From: Eublepharis macularius
Lineage: Eukaryota > Chordata > Lepidosauria > Squamata > Eublepharidae
DNA length: 64,000 nt
Direction of reading: 5' to 3'
Assembly (NCBI RefSeq): GCF_028583425.1
Contig: NC_072801.1
Location: forward strand, 63,441,766-63,505,765
Below, one piece after another: positions 40,745 to 52,102 of this stretch; position 1 is the stretch's first letter, and every line of letters begins with the position of its first letter. Below the pieces are notes generated by a model. The model searched no databases, was not told where the DNA came from, and saw only the letters and a list, made by a program, of their open reading frames with translations. A program made the position numbers and the translations under genes.

Positions 40745-41095
40745 GGGAGGCAGTCTCAAATGCTTTGCATATGAGTTAGGGACCATATACTTCACTATGT
40801 TGCCTTACATACTATCTGTTGCTTTAAGTATGTGCTCCTATGTGCTACCTGTGCTTCAAGTATGATCCTACTGGGTTGTTATATGTTGTCTAATGTCAGT
40901 CCTAGAATTGCTTATGCTTTGTCTCACATTTCTTTAACTCTGTATTAGATTCTTGCTATGTCTTTGTAAATTTGTATTTATTTACTCTATGGTATTGTTT
41001 ATGGAAATGTCCTTGATATTGACTGTACTAATCTCATGTAATCCACCTTGAGTCTCAGTGAGAAAGGCGGTCTATAAATGACATAAATAAATAAA
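40745..41095 (+). mobile_element. LINE 3' end (L2/CR1-like tail)
   Basis: Ends CCACCTTGAGTCTCAGTGAG, AAAGGCGGTCTATAAATGAC and an A/AATA tail; same tail as at 47840, 48900, 57575 and 59040. No coding part remains. Confidence 0.65.
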
Positions 41096-41134
41096 ATGAT
41101 TGTATTGTCGAAGGCTTTCACGGCCGGAGAACAA

Positions 41135-41327
41135 TGGTTGTTGTGGGTTTTCCGGGCTGTATTGCCGTGGTCTTGGCATTGTAGTTCCTGACGTTTCGCC
41201 AGCAGCTGTGGCTGGCATCTTCAGAGGTGTAGCACCTCTGAAGATGCCAGCCACAGCTGCTGGCGAAACGTCAGGAACTACAATGCCAAGACCATGGCAA
41301 TACAGCCCGGAAAACCCACAACAACCA
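41135..41327. repeat. Near-perfect palindrome, 95-bp arms, 3-bp loop
   Basis: The left arm 41135-41229 (TGGTTGTTGTGGGTTTTCCG through GGCATCTTCAGAGGTG) and right arm 41233-41327 differ at one position (CCGTGG against CCATGG). The loop is TAG at 41230-41232. The unit (GATTGTATTGTCGAAGGCTT, TCACGGCCGGAG) is a known-looking squamate repeat; here it is joined to the end of a LINE tail. Confidence 0.9.
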
Positions 41328-41399
41328 AATAAAATGATTCATAGAGTTGTCCTCTATGGTCCTAAACTTTGGCTTGGATCAAAGGTGAAATGCTAGTTT

Positions 41400-42519
41400 G
41401 AAGGCTCTGCACCCTCATAAACAAAGAATATTTCCTGCTTTTTATAATTTAGAACAGGCCCCCAACATGGTGCCCACCAACACCTTTCCTGGTGCTTACC
41501 AAGTGTTTCTAGAAAGTTGGTGGGGCCAGGTGAGGCTTTTGCCAAGCAGGTCTTCTGATAGGCCACTGGAGGTTTAATTGGATGCGCAAATTTTTAAAAA
41601 CATTGCTTTGGCAGAAGCTGCTTCCACAGCACAAAAATCTTCACTATGTGACTGAAAGTAAGCTGTAGCAGCCATTTTCTGGCTAGCTCCATCTCCTGCA
41701 ACAGCCATTCTGTAGCAGCCATTTTGTTGCTGCGCCCACCCCCCTATATCCGAATGTGCCCACAGGCTTAAAAAGGTTGGGGGGCCCTGATTTAGACTCA
41801 CACCACCACCTTGTTCTGTTGGCTGAGTTTACTTCCTGTTTATTCTTTCCTGGGTGCAGTTCTTCTGCTCTGACTTGGGTTCTCCTTTCATCTACAGTGG
41901 TGGGGTGCTGTTCTAAACTTATCTCAAAAAAAGCAATCAAAGTTGGTTATCTGGTTCTAAGTCTGAGGTAATCACTGCACCCCAGCTGAGTTCTCTGTTT
42001 TGCTGAATGTTTTGGAATTTGGCTTATTTCAGAAACATGTAAAGAAAAAGTTTCTTTTTTGCAGAGGTCTTGGTTGGATGATCACAGAATGTTTCCTTAA
42101 CTGTATATTCAAGAGACTCAGAAATGTGAAATGAAATGATGTCAAATATATTCATTCTATCTCATGTTTTCTCAGATTAGATTATTTTGAGGGGGAAATG
42201 GTAGTCCTCCAGTTGGGACTCTATCACTTGTGGTCAGCATTGCTCACTCTCCATGGCAGTTGTTTTATGGTGGTACCTCCATTTTGCACTCTCATTGGCT
42301 CCTTTCCCATCCCATATTCAGAGGAATACAGGGAAAGCAGTTTATTTTAAAAATCACTTTCATCATAGGAATTGTCTTGAAAGATCATATGTCAAAAATA
42401 AAGTTACAATTTATTCAAAATCATATTATTTTTATTTAAATGTGGATACAATCACTACAGAGGTAGTATTCACACTCAGTGAAATAACATGGGGAAATGA
42501 ACTTGGGTTTTGTTTTGTT
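41400..42519. other. Inferred TMEM219 first intron between palindrome and Harbinger-type frame
   Basis: Short frames only. A TAGCAGCCATTTT-type word recurs at about 41666 and 41715, which suggests a short repeat. Confidence 0.35.
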
Positions 42520-43905
42520 TTACAGAGGATTCTTTTCAAAATAAGAGCAATAAGCAGCCCTTATCTGGCACGCTTTCTTAGTTAGTCCAGCCTCTGATAA
42601 TGGCACCCTTGGCCTGGCTGAGGCATTCTGGTTTTCAACTGCTGGAGGACTTTCCAATGGCTCCAGCAACTCATCACCTTTGATTTCACATATATTGTGT
42701 AGTATGCAGCAGGTAGCTATGACTACAGGAATGAGCTTCTCCCTCACATCTAGTCTCATTTGCAAGCATCTCCAGCGAGCTCTGAGGACTCCAAATGCTC
42801 TCTCCACACATACTCTGCATTTAGCTAGTCTCTCATTGAATTGCTCTTGTGCCGTAGTTTTGGGAGTGGGGTATGGCTTCATCAGCCAGGGACGAAGTGG
42901 GTAGGCAGCATCCCCAATTATGACAGGGGTCATTGAAACACCTTCCAAAACTGTTGTAGTTTGTGGCCCAAAGGTGCCATCATCCATACTGTTGAAAAAA
43001 GGTGAGTTGTGTAGGATGCGGGAGTCATGGGATCGTTCAGGAAAACCAACATAGATATCAGTGAAACGGGATTTACTGTCCACCAGTGCCTGCAGCACCA
43101 TTGAGTAGAAGCCCTTACAATTAATGTAGGAATCAGCAGAAAACGGGGGACACAGGATGGAAATGTGCACTGCATCAATAGCGCCAAGGCAGTTGGGGAA
43201 GCCCATCTCCTTGAAACCTTCCATGATTTTCTGAGGATCTCCCAGCTCAATTGTTTGGGCAAGGAGCCTGCTGTTTATTTCCTCGCATACCTCTTCAAAT
43301 ATCGAGCAAGCAGACGAAATCCCAACACCAAAGAGTTCAGAAACAGTCTTATAACTATCATGGTGAGCTAGCTTCCAGATGGTCATTGCAACTCTTTTTT
43401 CAACGGGGATGTGGGACCTCATTCCAGTGTCTCGCCGCTGCAGAGCAGGGCGCAACTCCTCTGCAATATACATAAGAGTGGAGCGTGACATCCTGAACAA
43501 AGAAATCCAACACTTGTCATCCTGCTCTGAAGAGATCATCCGCTCCCACCACTCACTGCATCTTGGAAGCATCCAGTGAGACCGCTCAGACAAGGCCATC
43601 AGTTCATGCTCATAGTGGAGAGCAGGAGAAGACGAATACACCATGGTGACCACTGAGACAATAGCATTTCGATGAAGCCGCAGCAAGGCTCTCTTGCGGC
43701 GGACGCTAGCAGAGAGGATACGCCTCAGCACTGCAGCAGATCTGCGGAAGCGCCTCCGCTGCAGAATCCTAGCTATGGCAAAAATCACAGTGCGCCTGTT
43801 GAGCATCCATTGCTGCACTAGCAACTGGGAGGTTTGAATGCAGGCAGCAACAAGAGCCAAGCACTCCTGCTCCATTCTTTTTTTCCAGGTGCTTCTGAAG
43901 TTCAC
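42520..43905 (-). CDS. PIF/Harbinger-type transposase or HARBI1-like nuclease, uninterrupted 461-residue frame
   Basis: One open frame with a DDE_Tnp_4-type nuclease domain. The catalytic triad appears complete: Asp244 in CLGAIDAVHIS, Asp294 in GFPERSHDSRIL and Glu369 in VERAFGVLRARWRCLQ, with GDAAYPL at 331-337. A helical region at about 166-215 (IPVEKRVAMTIWKLAHHDS, then TVSELFGVGISSACSIFEEV) is the HTH-like part of these proteins. The first 110 residues are basic and Arg-rich (RILQRRRFRRSAAVLRRIL) and make it longer than human HARBI1 (349). An AATAAA lies about 85 nt past the stop (42437-42432). No partner MYB/SANT-like frame is visible nearby, and I could not find terminal inverted repeats with a TTA/TAA-type duplication. 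It lies in the inferred first intron of TMEM219, same strand. It may be a young transposon copy or a domesticated gene. Confidence 0.85.
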   Translation of the reverse strand: MNFRSTWKKRMEQECLALVAACIQTSQLLVQQWMLNRRTVIFAIARILQRRRFRRSAAVLRRILSASVRRKRALLRLHRNAIVSVVTMVYSSSPALHYEHELMALSERSHWMLPRCSEWWERMISSEQDDKCWISLFRMSRSTLMYIAEELRPALQRRDTGMRSHIPVEKRVAMTIWKLAHHDSYKTVSELFGVGISSACSIFEEVCEEINSRLLAQTIELGDPQKIMEGFKEMGFPNCLGAIDAVHISILCPPFSADSYINCKGFYSMVLQALVDSKSRFTDIYVGFPERSHDSRILHNSPFFNSMDDGTFGPQTTTVLEGVSMTPVIIGDAAYPLRPWLMKPYPTPKTTAQEQFNERLAKCRVCVERAFGVLRARWRCLQMRLDVREKLIPVVIATCCILHNICEIKGDELLEPLESPPAVENQNASARPRVPLSEAGLTKKACQIRAAYCSYFEKNPL

Positions 43906-44439
43906 TGCAGGCTCAGGAGGAAGTGATGTCAGCGTGCTGCGAGAGGAAATCCTTCCCCTGCTACACCACTGGCCAAGGCAGGGATAACATCACCAGGCAG
44001 GGCTGACTAGTCCTTGCACTTCCGGCTGGAAAAGCACTGTTGAACTGAAGGGCAATAAATTGTAATTGGGTTTTTGCTCACTAACTGAAACATGTTTACA
44101 TTTCAATGGTGAAGAGCTTTTTTCTTTTTTTCATTGAGCTGAGGGGGATGGGGTTGTACCATACTCAAGAAAACACCCAGCCACTTCAAAATCCTTAAGC
44201 ATTCAAGGGGTTATCTGTGACTCTATCCAGTCACTTCATCTCAGCTTCTTTCTCGTATCCCGAAATCCTACATGCCGACTGTCCAATCACACACCTTTAC
44301 TGCTCCCTTATTATTTGCCTGGCATCAGACCACACCCTTCTTCTCTCACCTGGCCTCCACCTTCTCAAGCTAGCATCTGTTAAAGTTCCACACAGCCTGG
44401 CACCTGGTATTTAAATTCCAAAGCTTGTTCTACACACGT

Positions 44440-44712
44440 ATTGGAATGAGGTGGTAAAAATCCAAAGCTGTAGACTGTACCTCTTCAGAGGCTGAGTAGA
44501 GAATAAATACCATTTCTGAATGCTCCATTCTGTATTTTTAAACTTTCTACTGGTATAAAAGTAGCACAGCAAGGAGCAAGTGGGCTCAAAACTTTCTCCT
44601 TATGTTTTTAAAATACTGGAGAAACATTCAAACACAATCTGGTATATAAACTCTGAAGCAGTACATTCCACTGTCCAACCTTGGGATTCTACCACCTCAT
44701 TCCACTGTTTGC
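44440..44712. repeat. Imperfect inverted repeat, arms about 110 bp
   Basis: TGGAATGAGGTGGTA at about 44445 is matched in reverse at about 44690 (TACCACCTCATTCCA). Similarity extends through CTTCAGAG and TATTTTTAAAC-type words on both arms, with about 40 bp between them. No coding potential. It lies between the Harbinger-type frame and the TMEM219 island. Confidence 0.65.
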
Positions 44713-45277
44713 ATAGCTGCAGATGTTCTAGCTCACCTGGGGCCCATGTCCTGTGACTTGAAATCCAAATCTCAAGTTTATTGAGTTTGGCTATACAGTT
44801 ATTCAATGGTAAAGAAAAAGCACTCTGCACAGGCCCAGAGAAACTTGCAACCAAACCCTCGTCCAGGCTCAATTTAACTCACACCAGTTCTCATAGGCCT
44901 TAATTCACCCCACTGTTCTGATGCAATGAAACCTGTTAAGGCCCCTCAGTACTATTCTCTTTCCCAAACTATTCAGATTAGTGAAACAGCAATAAACCGA
45001 ACTGCAATCATAGCTGAATGAAAATTTAAAATCCTCTTTCCATGAAATGAGCAAAATCCTAAAATATCTTCAGTGGTTAAAGCCTGAGGAATCAAAGCAG
45101 TTCTTTTGACCTAGTAACCCAGATAATTCTGCTCGGGTACTCCTTCCCCACCCATAGCAATGCTGCCATTGATTTTTTTTCTTCCAAGGAGGGATGGGGG
45201 AAGAGAGGGAACATACAGAACTGACTCACATCTAAGAGTGTATTTCTTTTCTTCTTATGTTACAACTTCCAATAGGT

Positions 45278-45545
45278 TTGTAATAATAATAATAATAACA
45301 ACAACATTCGATTTATATACCGCCCTTCAGGACAACTTAATGGCCACTCAGAGCGGTTTACAAAGTATGTCATTATTATCCCCACAACAAAACCCCCTGT
45401 GAGGTGGGTGGGGCTGAGAGAGCTCCAGAGAACTGTGACTAGCCCAAGGTCACCCAGCTGGCTCCAAGTGGAGGAGTGGGGAATCAAATCCGGCTCTCCA
45501 GATTAGAGTCCTGTGCTCTTAACCACTACACCAAACTGGCTGTCT
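45278..45545 (-). repeat. tRNA-derived SINE with AAT/AAC-type tail
   Basis: Minus strand starts AGCCAGTTTGGTGTAGTGGT, has GGATTTGATTCCCCACTCCT as B-box region, the conserved GTGACCTTGGGCTAGTCACA, and ends with an ATT/GTT repeat tail. A very common squamate family. Confidence 0.8.
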
Positions 45546-45754
45546 CACCTTAGGGAGATAAAATCCTAAGTATCCTTACTTTAAAGCATATTCAATAGAA
45601 CTCAGTGGTACTTGTTTTTGGTTGTACAATAACCCAGAGGGTACCAGTTTTAATGGACATCAGGGTTTCTACATGGGTTTCTCTAGGAGACACTTTGTCT
45701 TCTGATTCTCCCAGTATGGTAATACATAGGGAGCACGCAAGAAGAAAGGGAGAC

Positions 45755-45855
45755 ATTGTATCAGGCATCTGACGAAGAGAACTTGATTCTCGAAAGCTTA
45801 TGCTACAATAAAATTGGTTAGTCTTAAAGGTGCTACTGGACTCTTTTTGATTGTA
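45755..45855. repeat. Single-arm piece of the same foldback family
   Basis: CATCTGACGAAGAGAACTTG, ATTCTCGAAAGCTTATGCTA and GTCTTAAAGGTGCTACTGGA. Confidence 0.55.
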
Positions 45856-46429
45856 TTTTGGAGGACAGAAAGATAGAAAGTTGGAGGGGACTTCTAGAAG
45901 CAGAGGTGCTGGCATTCTGCAACCTGGAAGTGCTGCGTTCTGACCTGAAGCCAAGTCCCCTAGTTTCAGATGTGTATGGGTCTGGCTATAGTTATCCAGA
46001 GAGAGACATGGACACTATGCCCATGCTCAGAAGCACTCTTTTTATCACTATAAAATTTAGATTTGGCATTCAAAACAGGTTTCAGGCAAGTTAAGCTCTC
46101 AGGAAGAAAAGATAAATTGGAATACACATGTACAAATGGCTAACTGTGATTCTACAGATATTTGTGAGTTACAACTTAGCTTTCAAATTTCCTTCTCAGC
46201 AAGCCCTCCTTGACTTGTTGACTGATGTCCTTTCCAGGGTGATGCAAAAAGCAAGATGAGAATTGTAAACCAGGTTGCTTGCAGAAAAGTGTTTAGAAAT
46301 CAATAAAGAGGGCAGGTGGATTGGGCTGCTTTTTATTAATTTATATTTTTAAAAATTCTTAATGTAAATAATCAACAACAAAATCTAAAAATGAAGAAAG
46401 AGGGGAAGATCTCTAAATATGAGTTGGTG

Positions 46430-46655
46430 TACCACAGCAGCTGAGAGAGTCGTTATCTCCTAGGACCTAGTTCAAATGTCACTTCTGCTATGACACATCA
46501 GGTAGTTTTAGTCAAGACACGTTCTCTCAGCCTCTTCACCCCTTCCCATCTGCAACACGGGGACAATAATATTAGCCATCTTACAGAGCTGTTGTAACGG
46601 TGACAAGAAGATCATGTATATAAAACACCTTGAAAGTGCTATAGAAATGCCATTA
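46430..46655 (+). repeat. Old MIR/CORE-like SINE
   Basis: The 3' part, CCATCTGCAACACGGGGACA then TATATAAAACACCTTGAAAG, resembles the MIR consensus (Pol III head weak). Confidence 0.45.
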
Positions 46656-46799
46656 AAAGCAGCTTGGGGATGCTCCTGGACTTCTTTGACCTTTGATAAA
46701 CAGATGGCCAAGTGCATTTTTACCAACTTAGGCTGATCAGCAGACTGCAAATAATCCAGGAAGAAACTGATGTAGCTACCTTCACACATGCCTTGGTAG

Positions 46800-47330
46800 A
46801 TCCAGACTAGGTTACTGTAATCCCTTCTACCTAGGGCTGTCTTTAAGGACAGTGAAGAAGCTTCAGTAGGAATGAAATGCAGCGGCTACAGTATCAACCA
46901 AAAGCCACTGTAACAAGCACCTTTAGCACCATCAAGTACCAGTTCCTATGTTGTTTCCAGACCCAATTCAAAGTGCTCATTTTGACCGTTTCATTCGCTT
47001 AATCACCTGGGTCAAAGGACCTGCAGGATCTTCTCCACTTGAAGGAACCAGGCAAGTTCTTTAAATTGTCTGGGAGTCACATGGTGGGACCCCTCCTTCC
47101 CTTCAGAAGTTATCAGTGGAAAGAACATCTTAGCTGCTCTTCCAAGACTGAAATTCCCACCCCTGGGAATGGCCGCCAGCTTCTTTACAGGCCTTCTGTA
47201 AAATGCTGAAGATCCACCCATCCCAGGAAGCACTTCATTGTGTATAACTGTGCTTTAGTCTCTGACTAAAATGTTAACATTGGATTGCTGTATCTTGGAT
47301 TTCAGTTGCATGCCATTTTGCATGTTATTT
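46800..47330 (+). mobile_element. Decayed L2-type LINE fragment
   Basis: The plus strand encodes words like TRLGYCNPFYLGLSLRTVKK, matching the L2 DYCN...GLPL motif, with several stops. Confidence 0.5.
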
Positions 47331-47839
47331 AACAGAAAAGCAAGATACAACCCTTCTAAAGTAATTTTTAAAAGTTTAAATAAATGCACATTAATTTTGG
47401 CAAAAATAATTGATTTTGGAGCACGTGCTTTTCATGCATAAAGTCTAAGGTTCAGTCCCTCGACAAATCCTGCTAAAGGATTTCAGGAAACAGGGCTGGG
47501 GAACGTCCCCTGGCAGCAACAGTGGGGACCTACAGTTAATAAAAGGAGGCTGTACGAGGCTACATAGGCCAATTGTGTGTCTGTGCAACGTAACTTTTTA
47601 CATTTCTTTTATCCAGGCGGCTAAATTCTTCCAAAACTAAACTCTTGAAAATTCTACCTCCACTGTTAAGAAAAAGGTAGATTGCGCTGCGTTTGAACAA
47701 AAAGGGATATGACGGGGTCTTTGCTTTCCACAAACTTTGCAAAACTGAATTATTGACGAGGGCTTTTCACTCAGAAGGGAAGGCTATTCTGTAATGAAGT
47801 GTTCTGAAAGAGATGCCTCAGTAAAGGGAGAGGGGCTAA

Positions 47840-48092
47840 AGAATTTACTACTGTCTGTTGCTCTAAGTATGATCCTATGGGGTAGTTTCTATGTTGTTTA
47901 TATGTTAGACTAGCTTGTGCTCTGTTTCAGCATTTCTTCAACTGGTTTTAAATCTTTGCAAATTTGCATTTCTGTACCCTATCACATTGTTTATTGAAAT
48001 GTCTAGGACATTGACTATAAAGACATACTGTAATTAGCCTTGAGTCTCGTCGAGAAAGGGGAACTATAAATAAATAAAATAAAAACAACCCT
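47840..48092 (+). mobile_element. LINE 3' end (same tail family)
   Basis: CTGTCTGTTGCTCTAAGTAT start region aligns with 40805, and CCTTGAGTCTCGTCGAGAAA then CTATAAATAAATAAAA ends it. Confidence 0.65.
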
Positions 48093-48199
48093 ACATATGA
48101 TTACTGAGATATGTGATTAATGCACCTTATTCCAAAGCGTGGATTGCAGCTATCTAAGTAGGGTAATACCCAAGCGAGAAATTGAGCCAGAAGGCCAAA

Positions 48200-48700
48200 A
48201 AAGGAAGCAAAAAACAAGATAAGAAAAGGGACGCAACACCATCTTACCTCTGCTCGTTCACCAGGCAGCTTGTAGCTACACGGCGTCTTCCTCCTCTGGG
48301 GGGACCCTTTCAAGGCCCCTGTCCCTTTAAGAAGACACGGAGCCTTACCATTTCCTTCTTTCCTAGGCAAGGCTGGTCGACTACGTACGACATGCGAGCG
48401 CGTGCGCAAACGACACCCTCGCCCCAACCCTCAACCTTTTCCGCTCTGAATTACACAGGCGCATTCTCTGCTGTTCTGCATCGCGCACGCGTCCCACTGG
48501 GACGACTACTGCTTCTTCCCCGCCCTAACGTTCCGGGTTCCTTTCGGGCAGGGCGCTAATTAGAGCGCGCGCGCGCGCGTTACCCAACGGCTTTTTGGCG
48601 CCGTGGAGAAAGCTTTCCCAAAAGTATAGAACGGTCGCTGAGCCGGAAGCTTCGAGAGCCATTTTCAGTGAGGGCAAAAGTACCCTTTTATGGAATCCTG
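48200..48700 (-). promoter_or_regulatory. TMEM219: CpG-island promoter, probably of TMEM219
   Basis: A dense CpG block with a (GC)n run at about 48565-48580. On the minus strand a strong donor (CAGAG then GTAAGA) lies at 48247, so a non-coding first exon could end at 48248. A plausible acceptor (CATCCTTAG) sits nine bases before the TMEM219 start codon at 40180. This pairing gives a first intron of about 8 kb. It is inference: no other gene start between 40.2 and 52 kb would use this island, and a plus-strand non-coding transcript could share it. Confidence 0.45.
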
Positions 48701-48899
48701 GATTTGTCAGGGTGAAACGATCTTATTTCAGATTGATATCTGCTTCCATATTACAGGAGCCTAAGCTCACTTGGACGTACAGCAGGCTTTCTGCAAACTA
48801 TGCAAAACTGAATTATTCAGGAGCGATTTTTACTCATTATGGGGCTGTGTCATTAAAAAATAGCTCAGAGAGATGTAGAGATGCTCCTGGTAGGAAGTT

Positions 48900-49130
48900 T
48901 CCACGTTGCTAAAGTTGCCATGTTAATTAGTTATGCTTTGTTTCAAAAAGGTTTCATCTGTTTCGGCTTTTTGCTTGTTTTCAAATTTTCCACTGCTACC
49001 CTATTGTACCTGTTCATTGAATGCCCTGTTGATCATAGTAGACTTTGTTCAGTGAACGTCCTAGCTCTTGTTTACATTGTATTCATTTGCACTGGGTCTC
49101 GGTGAGAGAGGCGGACTAGCAATAGATCAA
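48900..49130 (+). mobile_element. LINE 3' end (same tail family)
   Basis: GTTATGCTTTGTTTCAAAAA, GTACCTGTTCATTGAATGCC and TGGGTCTCGGTGAGAGAGGC follow the family order. Confidence 0.55.
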
Positions 49131-49139
49131 GTGGTATCT

Positions 49140-49265
49140 TAGTGTATCTGTAGCAGCAGAAAAGAGCAAGAGTCCAGTGGCACCTATAAGACAAACATTT
49201 CTGGTAGGCTATGAGCTTTCATGAGCTGCTTCTCACTTCTTCAGATACTGTTACTATTTTCTACT
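49140..49265. repeat. Single-arm piece of the same foldback family
   Basis: GAGCAAGAGTCCAGTGGCAC, GGTAGGCTATGAGCTTTCAT and CACTTCTTCAGATAC. Confidence 0.55.
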
Positions 49266-49559
49266 GCTATAAATAATTTTTGAGCAAGGACTCCCAGTTA
49301 CCACAATTCCCACCCCTTGCCCTGCTGCCTCCCCACCCCCATCTCAATACATTTGGCTTCTTTTTCCGAGCACTGCTGCTCAAGTGATGTCCTTTTTTCC
49401 TAAGCACATTGTATAGCTTGGGCCACTTCTGTTACTTTGTTTTTTGTGGTAAAAAGACCAGCCCTAATAGTGAAACAAAACAGATCCAGGTTTGTATAGA
49501 GAAGGACCACCACAGACAGGCTGGCCAGCCAAGAGCTTAAACGGAGGGCTTTCCCTATT

Positions 49560-51160
49560 GTTTGTAACGAACACAACTTATTTATAATACATCTGTGCCA
49601 CTTCTTTTAGAGTCCTGTTCGAGGTCGCTTACAATTAAAAACCACTGTACAAAACACAAGCCAATACACACAACCAACACAAAAACTCTCCATAAAACAG
49701 AGCGGACCATTAAAGAGCTCAGATAAAACCCCTAATTAAAAGCTTGGATAAAAAGATGTGTTTTGTCCTGTTATCTGAAAGAAATTTAAACTAGATGACA
49801 TACAAGCCTCAAGGGGAACGGCGTTCCAGAGGGGTGCCACCACAGAAAATGCCCTCACTCTAGTCACCATCCACTTTGCCTCTGAAGGCAGGGGCAGAAA
49901 GAGCAGGACTTGAGAGGCAGATTTTAACTGTCAGACTGGATAGTATGGGAGGAGACATTCCTTCAAGTACCCTGGCCAGGAAACATTTAGGACCTTAAAT
50001 ATAAGAGCCAGCACTTTGAATTGTACCCAAAAACAGATGGTTGCAAATCTTTCAGCGATATTATCCCTGTAACCAATACCTGACAGTAGCCTGGCCACCG
50101 CATTTTGGACCAATTGAAATTTCGGAACCATTTTCAAAAGCAACCACACACAGAACATGTTACAGTAATCTGACCTGAATGTGATCGGAGCATGGATCTC
50201 TGTGGCCAGATCACATTTTTCAACAAACAGCCATAGCTGGTGAACCAACTGGAGCTGATAAAAGGCATATGCCACAGAGGTGACCTGAGCCTCTAACCAT
50301 AAGCCAGGACCTAATAGCACCCACGATCTACAAAACTGCTCCTTCAGGGGGAACGCAACTCCCCACAGGACAGGCTGGCTCCACAGTCCATGAACAGCTT
50401 CTTCACTGACATTACAATTTTGTCTGGGTTGAGCTAGCGTATTGGCCCTTATCCATCCCATTTCTCCAAGCACCTTGTCAGGACTTCCACAGACCCACAC
50501 CTGGCTTAACAGTTAAGGAGAAATAGAGCAGGGTGTCATCTGGATATTGATGGCAACTTCAAATCCCTGGAAGACCTTATCAAGCAGTTTCATTTAGATG
50601 GTAAATAGCATGAGGGGCAAGATAGAACTCTGTAGGATCCCACAGTATAAATGCCACAGGGCTGAGCAGGTGCCCTAGCGCCACCTTCTGGAACCAGTTG
50701 GTCAAAAAAAGAGCAGAACAACCAAAGGTCAGTGTCCCTCACACCCAGCCGGGACAGTCTCTTCACAAAACCAGTCAATGGTACTGGAAGTTGCTGAGAG
50801 GTCCAGGAGAATCAACAGGGACATACTCTCCGTCATTCTCCCAGCAAGCGTCATCAATCAGGGAGACCAAGACCACTTCAATCCTCAAACCAGACCTGAA
50901 TCCAGATTGAAATGGGTCTCGATAATTATTCCTCTCCAAAATTGCCCAAAGCTATGTAGCCACCTCCCACTCAAGCACCTTGCCCAAGTATGAAATATTA
51001 GACACTGGATAGTAGTTTTGGACAATTCCGGCCCCAGTAATGCTTAGAGATCATTCTTACTAAAGAACCCTCCCTCAGCCCAACAAAGTACCAATCTTTC
51101 ACTATCAGCATTGTCTTGGCTAGCCTTCCCCACCAGGATACAGCAAGTTTTGTTTATTCC
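49560..51160 (-). mobile_element. L2/CR1-type LINE fragment
   Basis: A minus-strand frame at 49931-50500 contains SDYCNMF then LVQNAVARLLSGIGYRDNIA and FKVLALIFKVLN, the C-terminal reverse-transcriptase region of L2-clade LINEs. More remnants follow to about 51.16 kb in stretched, broken frames. It lies in the region between the TMEM219 island and the NUFIP2-like gene. Too decayed to be active. Confidence 0.7.
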
Positions 51161-51804
51161 CTTGCATGAACCAACACAGACACACCCAGTATCAACTGAC
51201 TGTTCTTATTGTAGCAATTGACTGCCTGTACCAACTCGCAAATTTTTATTTTAAAAATCATATGCTTTTAAAGAGAGAAAATCCAACAGGCTGTTTAGTA
51301 TCTCCCTGCCCCCCATATTTTTATTACCTGACACACCAACATAGCCATGTTTTTTTCAGCACTTGGGCCAAAAGGCCCCGTATTGCTGTTCTAGGTAATC
51401 CAGATGGCTGCTGGGTTGTGAATGTGTATCTCCGAAAGAATCATTAAAGGAAAATCCACACTAGCTTCTCCCTTCACTAGGAAGGCAGAGGCACACTTTT
51501 AAAGAAAGGAAAATTTTGCCCAGGCAGATGCAAAACAGCCTTCCACTATCTAGCAGTAATTACATGTTCAGATAGCATGTTTTATAAATTAAATATTTTT
51601 TCTTCCCTCTAGGGAGAAGCGACTTCTTTCTCTGCTTTCAAAAATTCCTAAGCTTTTCACCTGTCTCTTTTTTCACTTTCTCCAAAACTCTTTCATCCCC
51701 AGCCTCACCACCATCATTCTCTGTCACAATCACCCCAGAGTGGCATTGGGTAAAAAACAAAACACACAAACAAAGAGAAATGAATTTAAATAAATTCTTT
51801 TTTT

Positions 51805-52102
51805 TTTGCGCCTTTATTTTCAGGGGAATCCAGAGAAATTAAAAACCATGTGAAGAAATTAAAAACCAGAGCATTAAATCAGAGGGGGTAAGGAGGGTGA
51901 GACATCAGCCCCATCCAGGACAATTTGGGCTATTACAGCATTAGAACGAGGGAGGGAGGAAGGGAGGCAGGTGGCACAGCTTCCCCTTGCAAGATGTTTG
52001 AGCTTCTCCAGTCTTCATGGGGTGGGGTGGGGGGTGGGTGCCTTGCCTCTCCCCATGTGCCCCCCTAGATTTTAGCGGTGTTTCCCCAAGGAATCCTTGG
52101 TG
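51805..52102 (-). other. 3' UTR and poly(A) signal of the NUFIP2-like gene
   Basis: Below the stop codon at 52105-52103 lies a short purine-rich UTR. A minus-strand AATAAA at 51818-51813 sits about 285 nt past the stop, followed by an A-rich run. This is the first canonical signal after the stop. Confidence 0.5.

Noticed and set aside
48101-48559. Frames of 108 and 125 codons in the CpG block near 48.3 kb
   Set aside because: Low-complexity basic translations of promoter-like GC-rich DNA; no family match.
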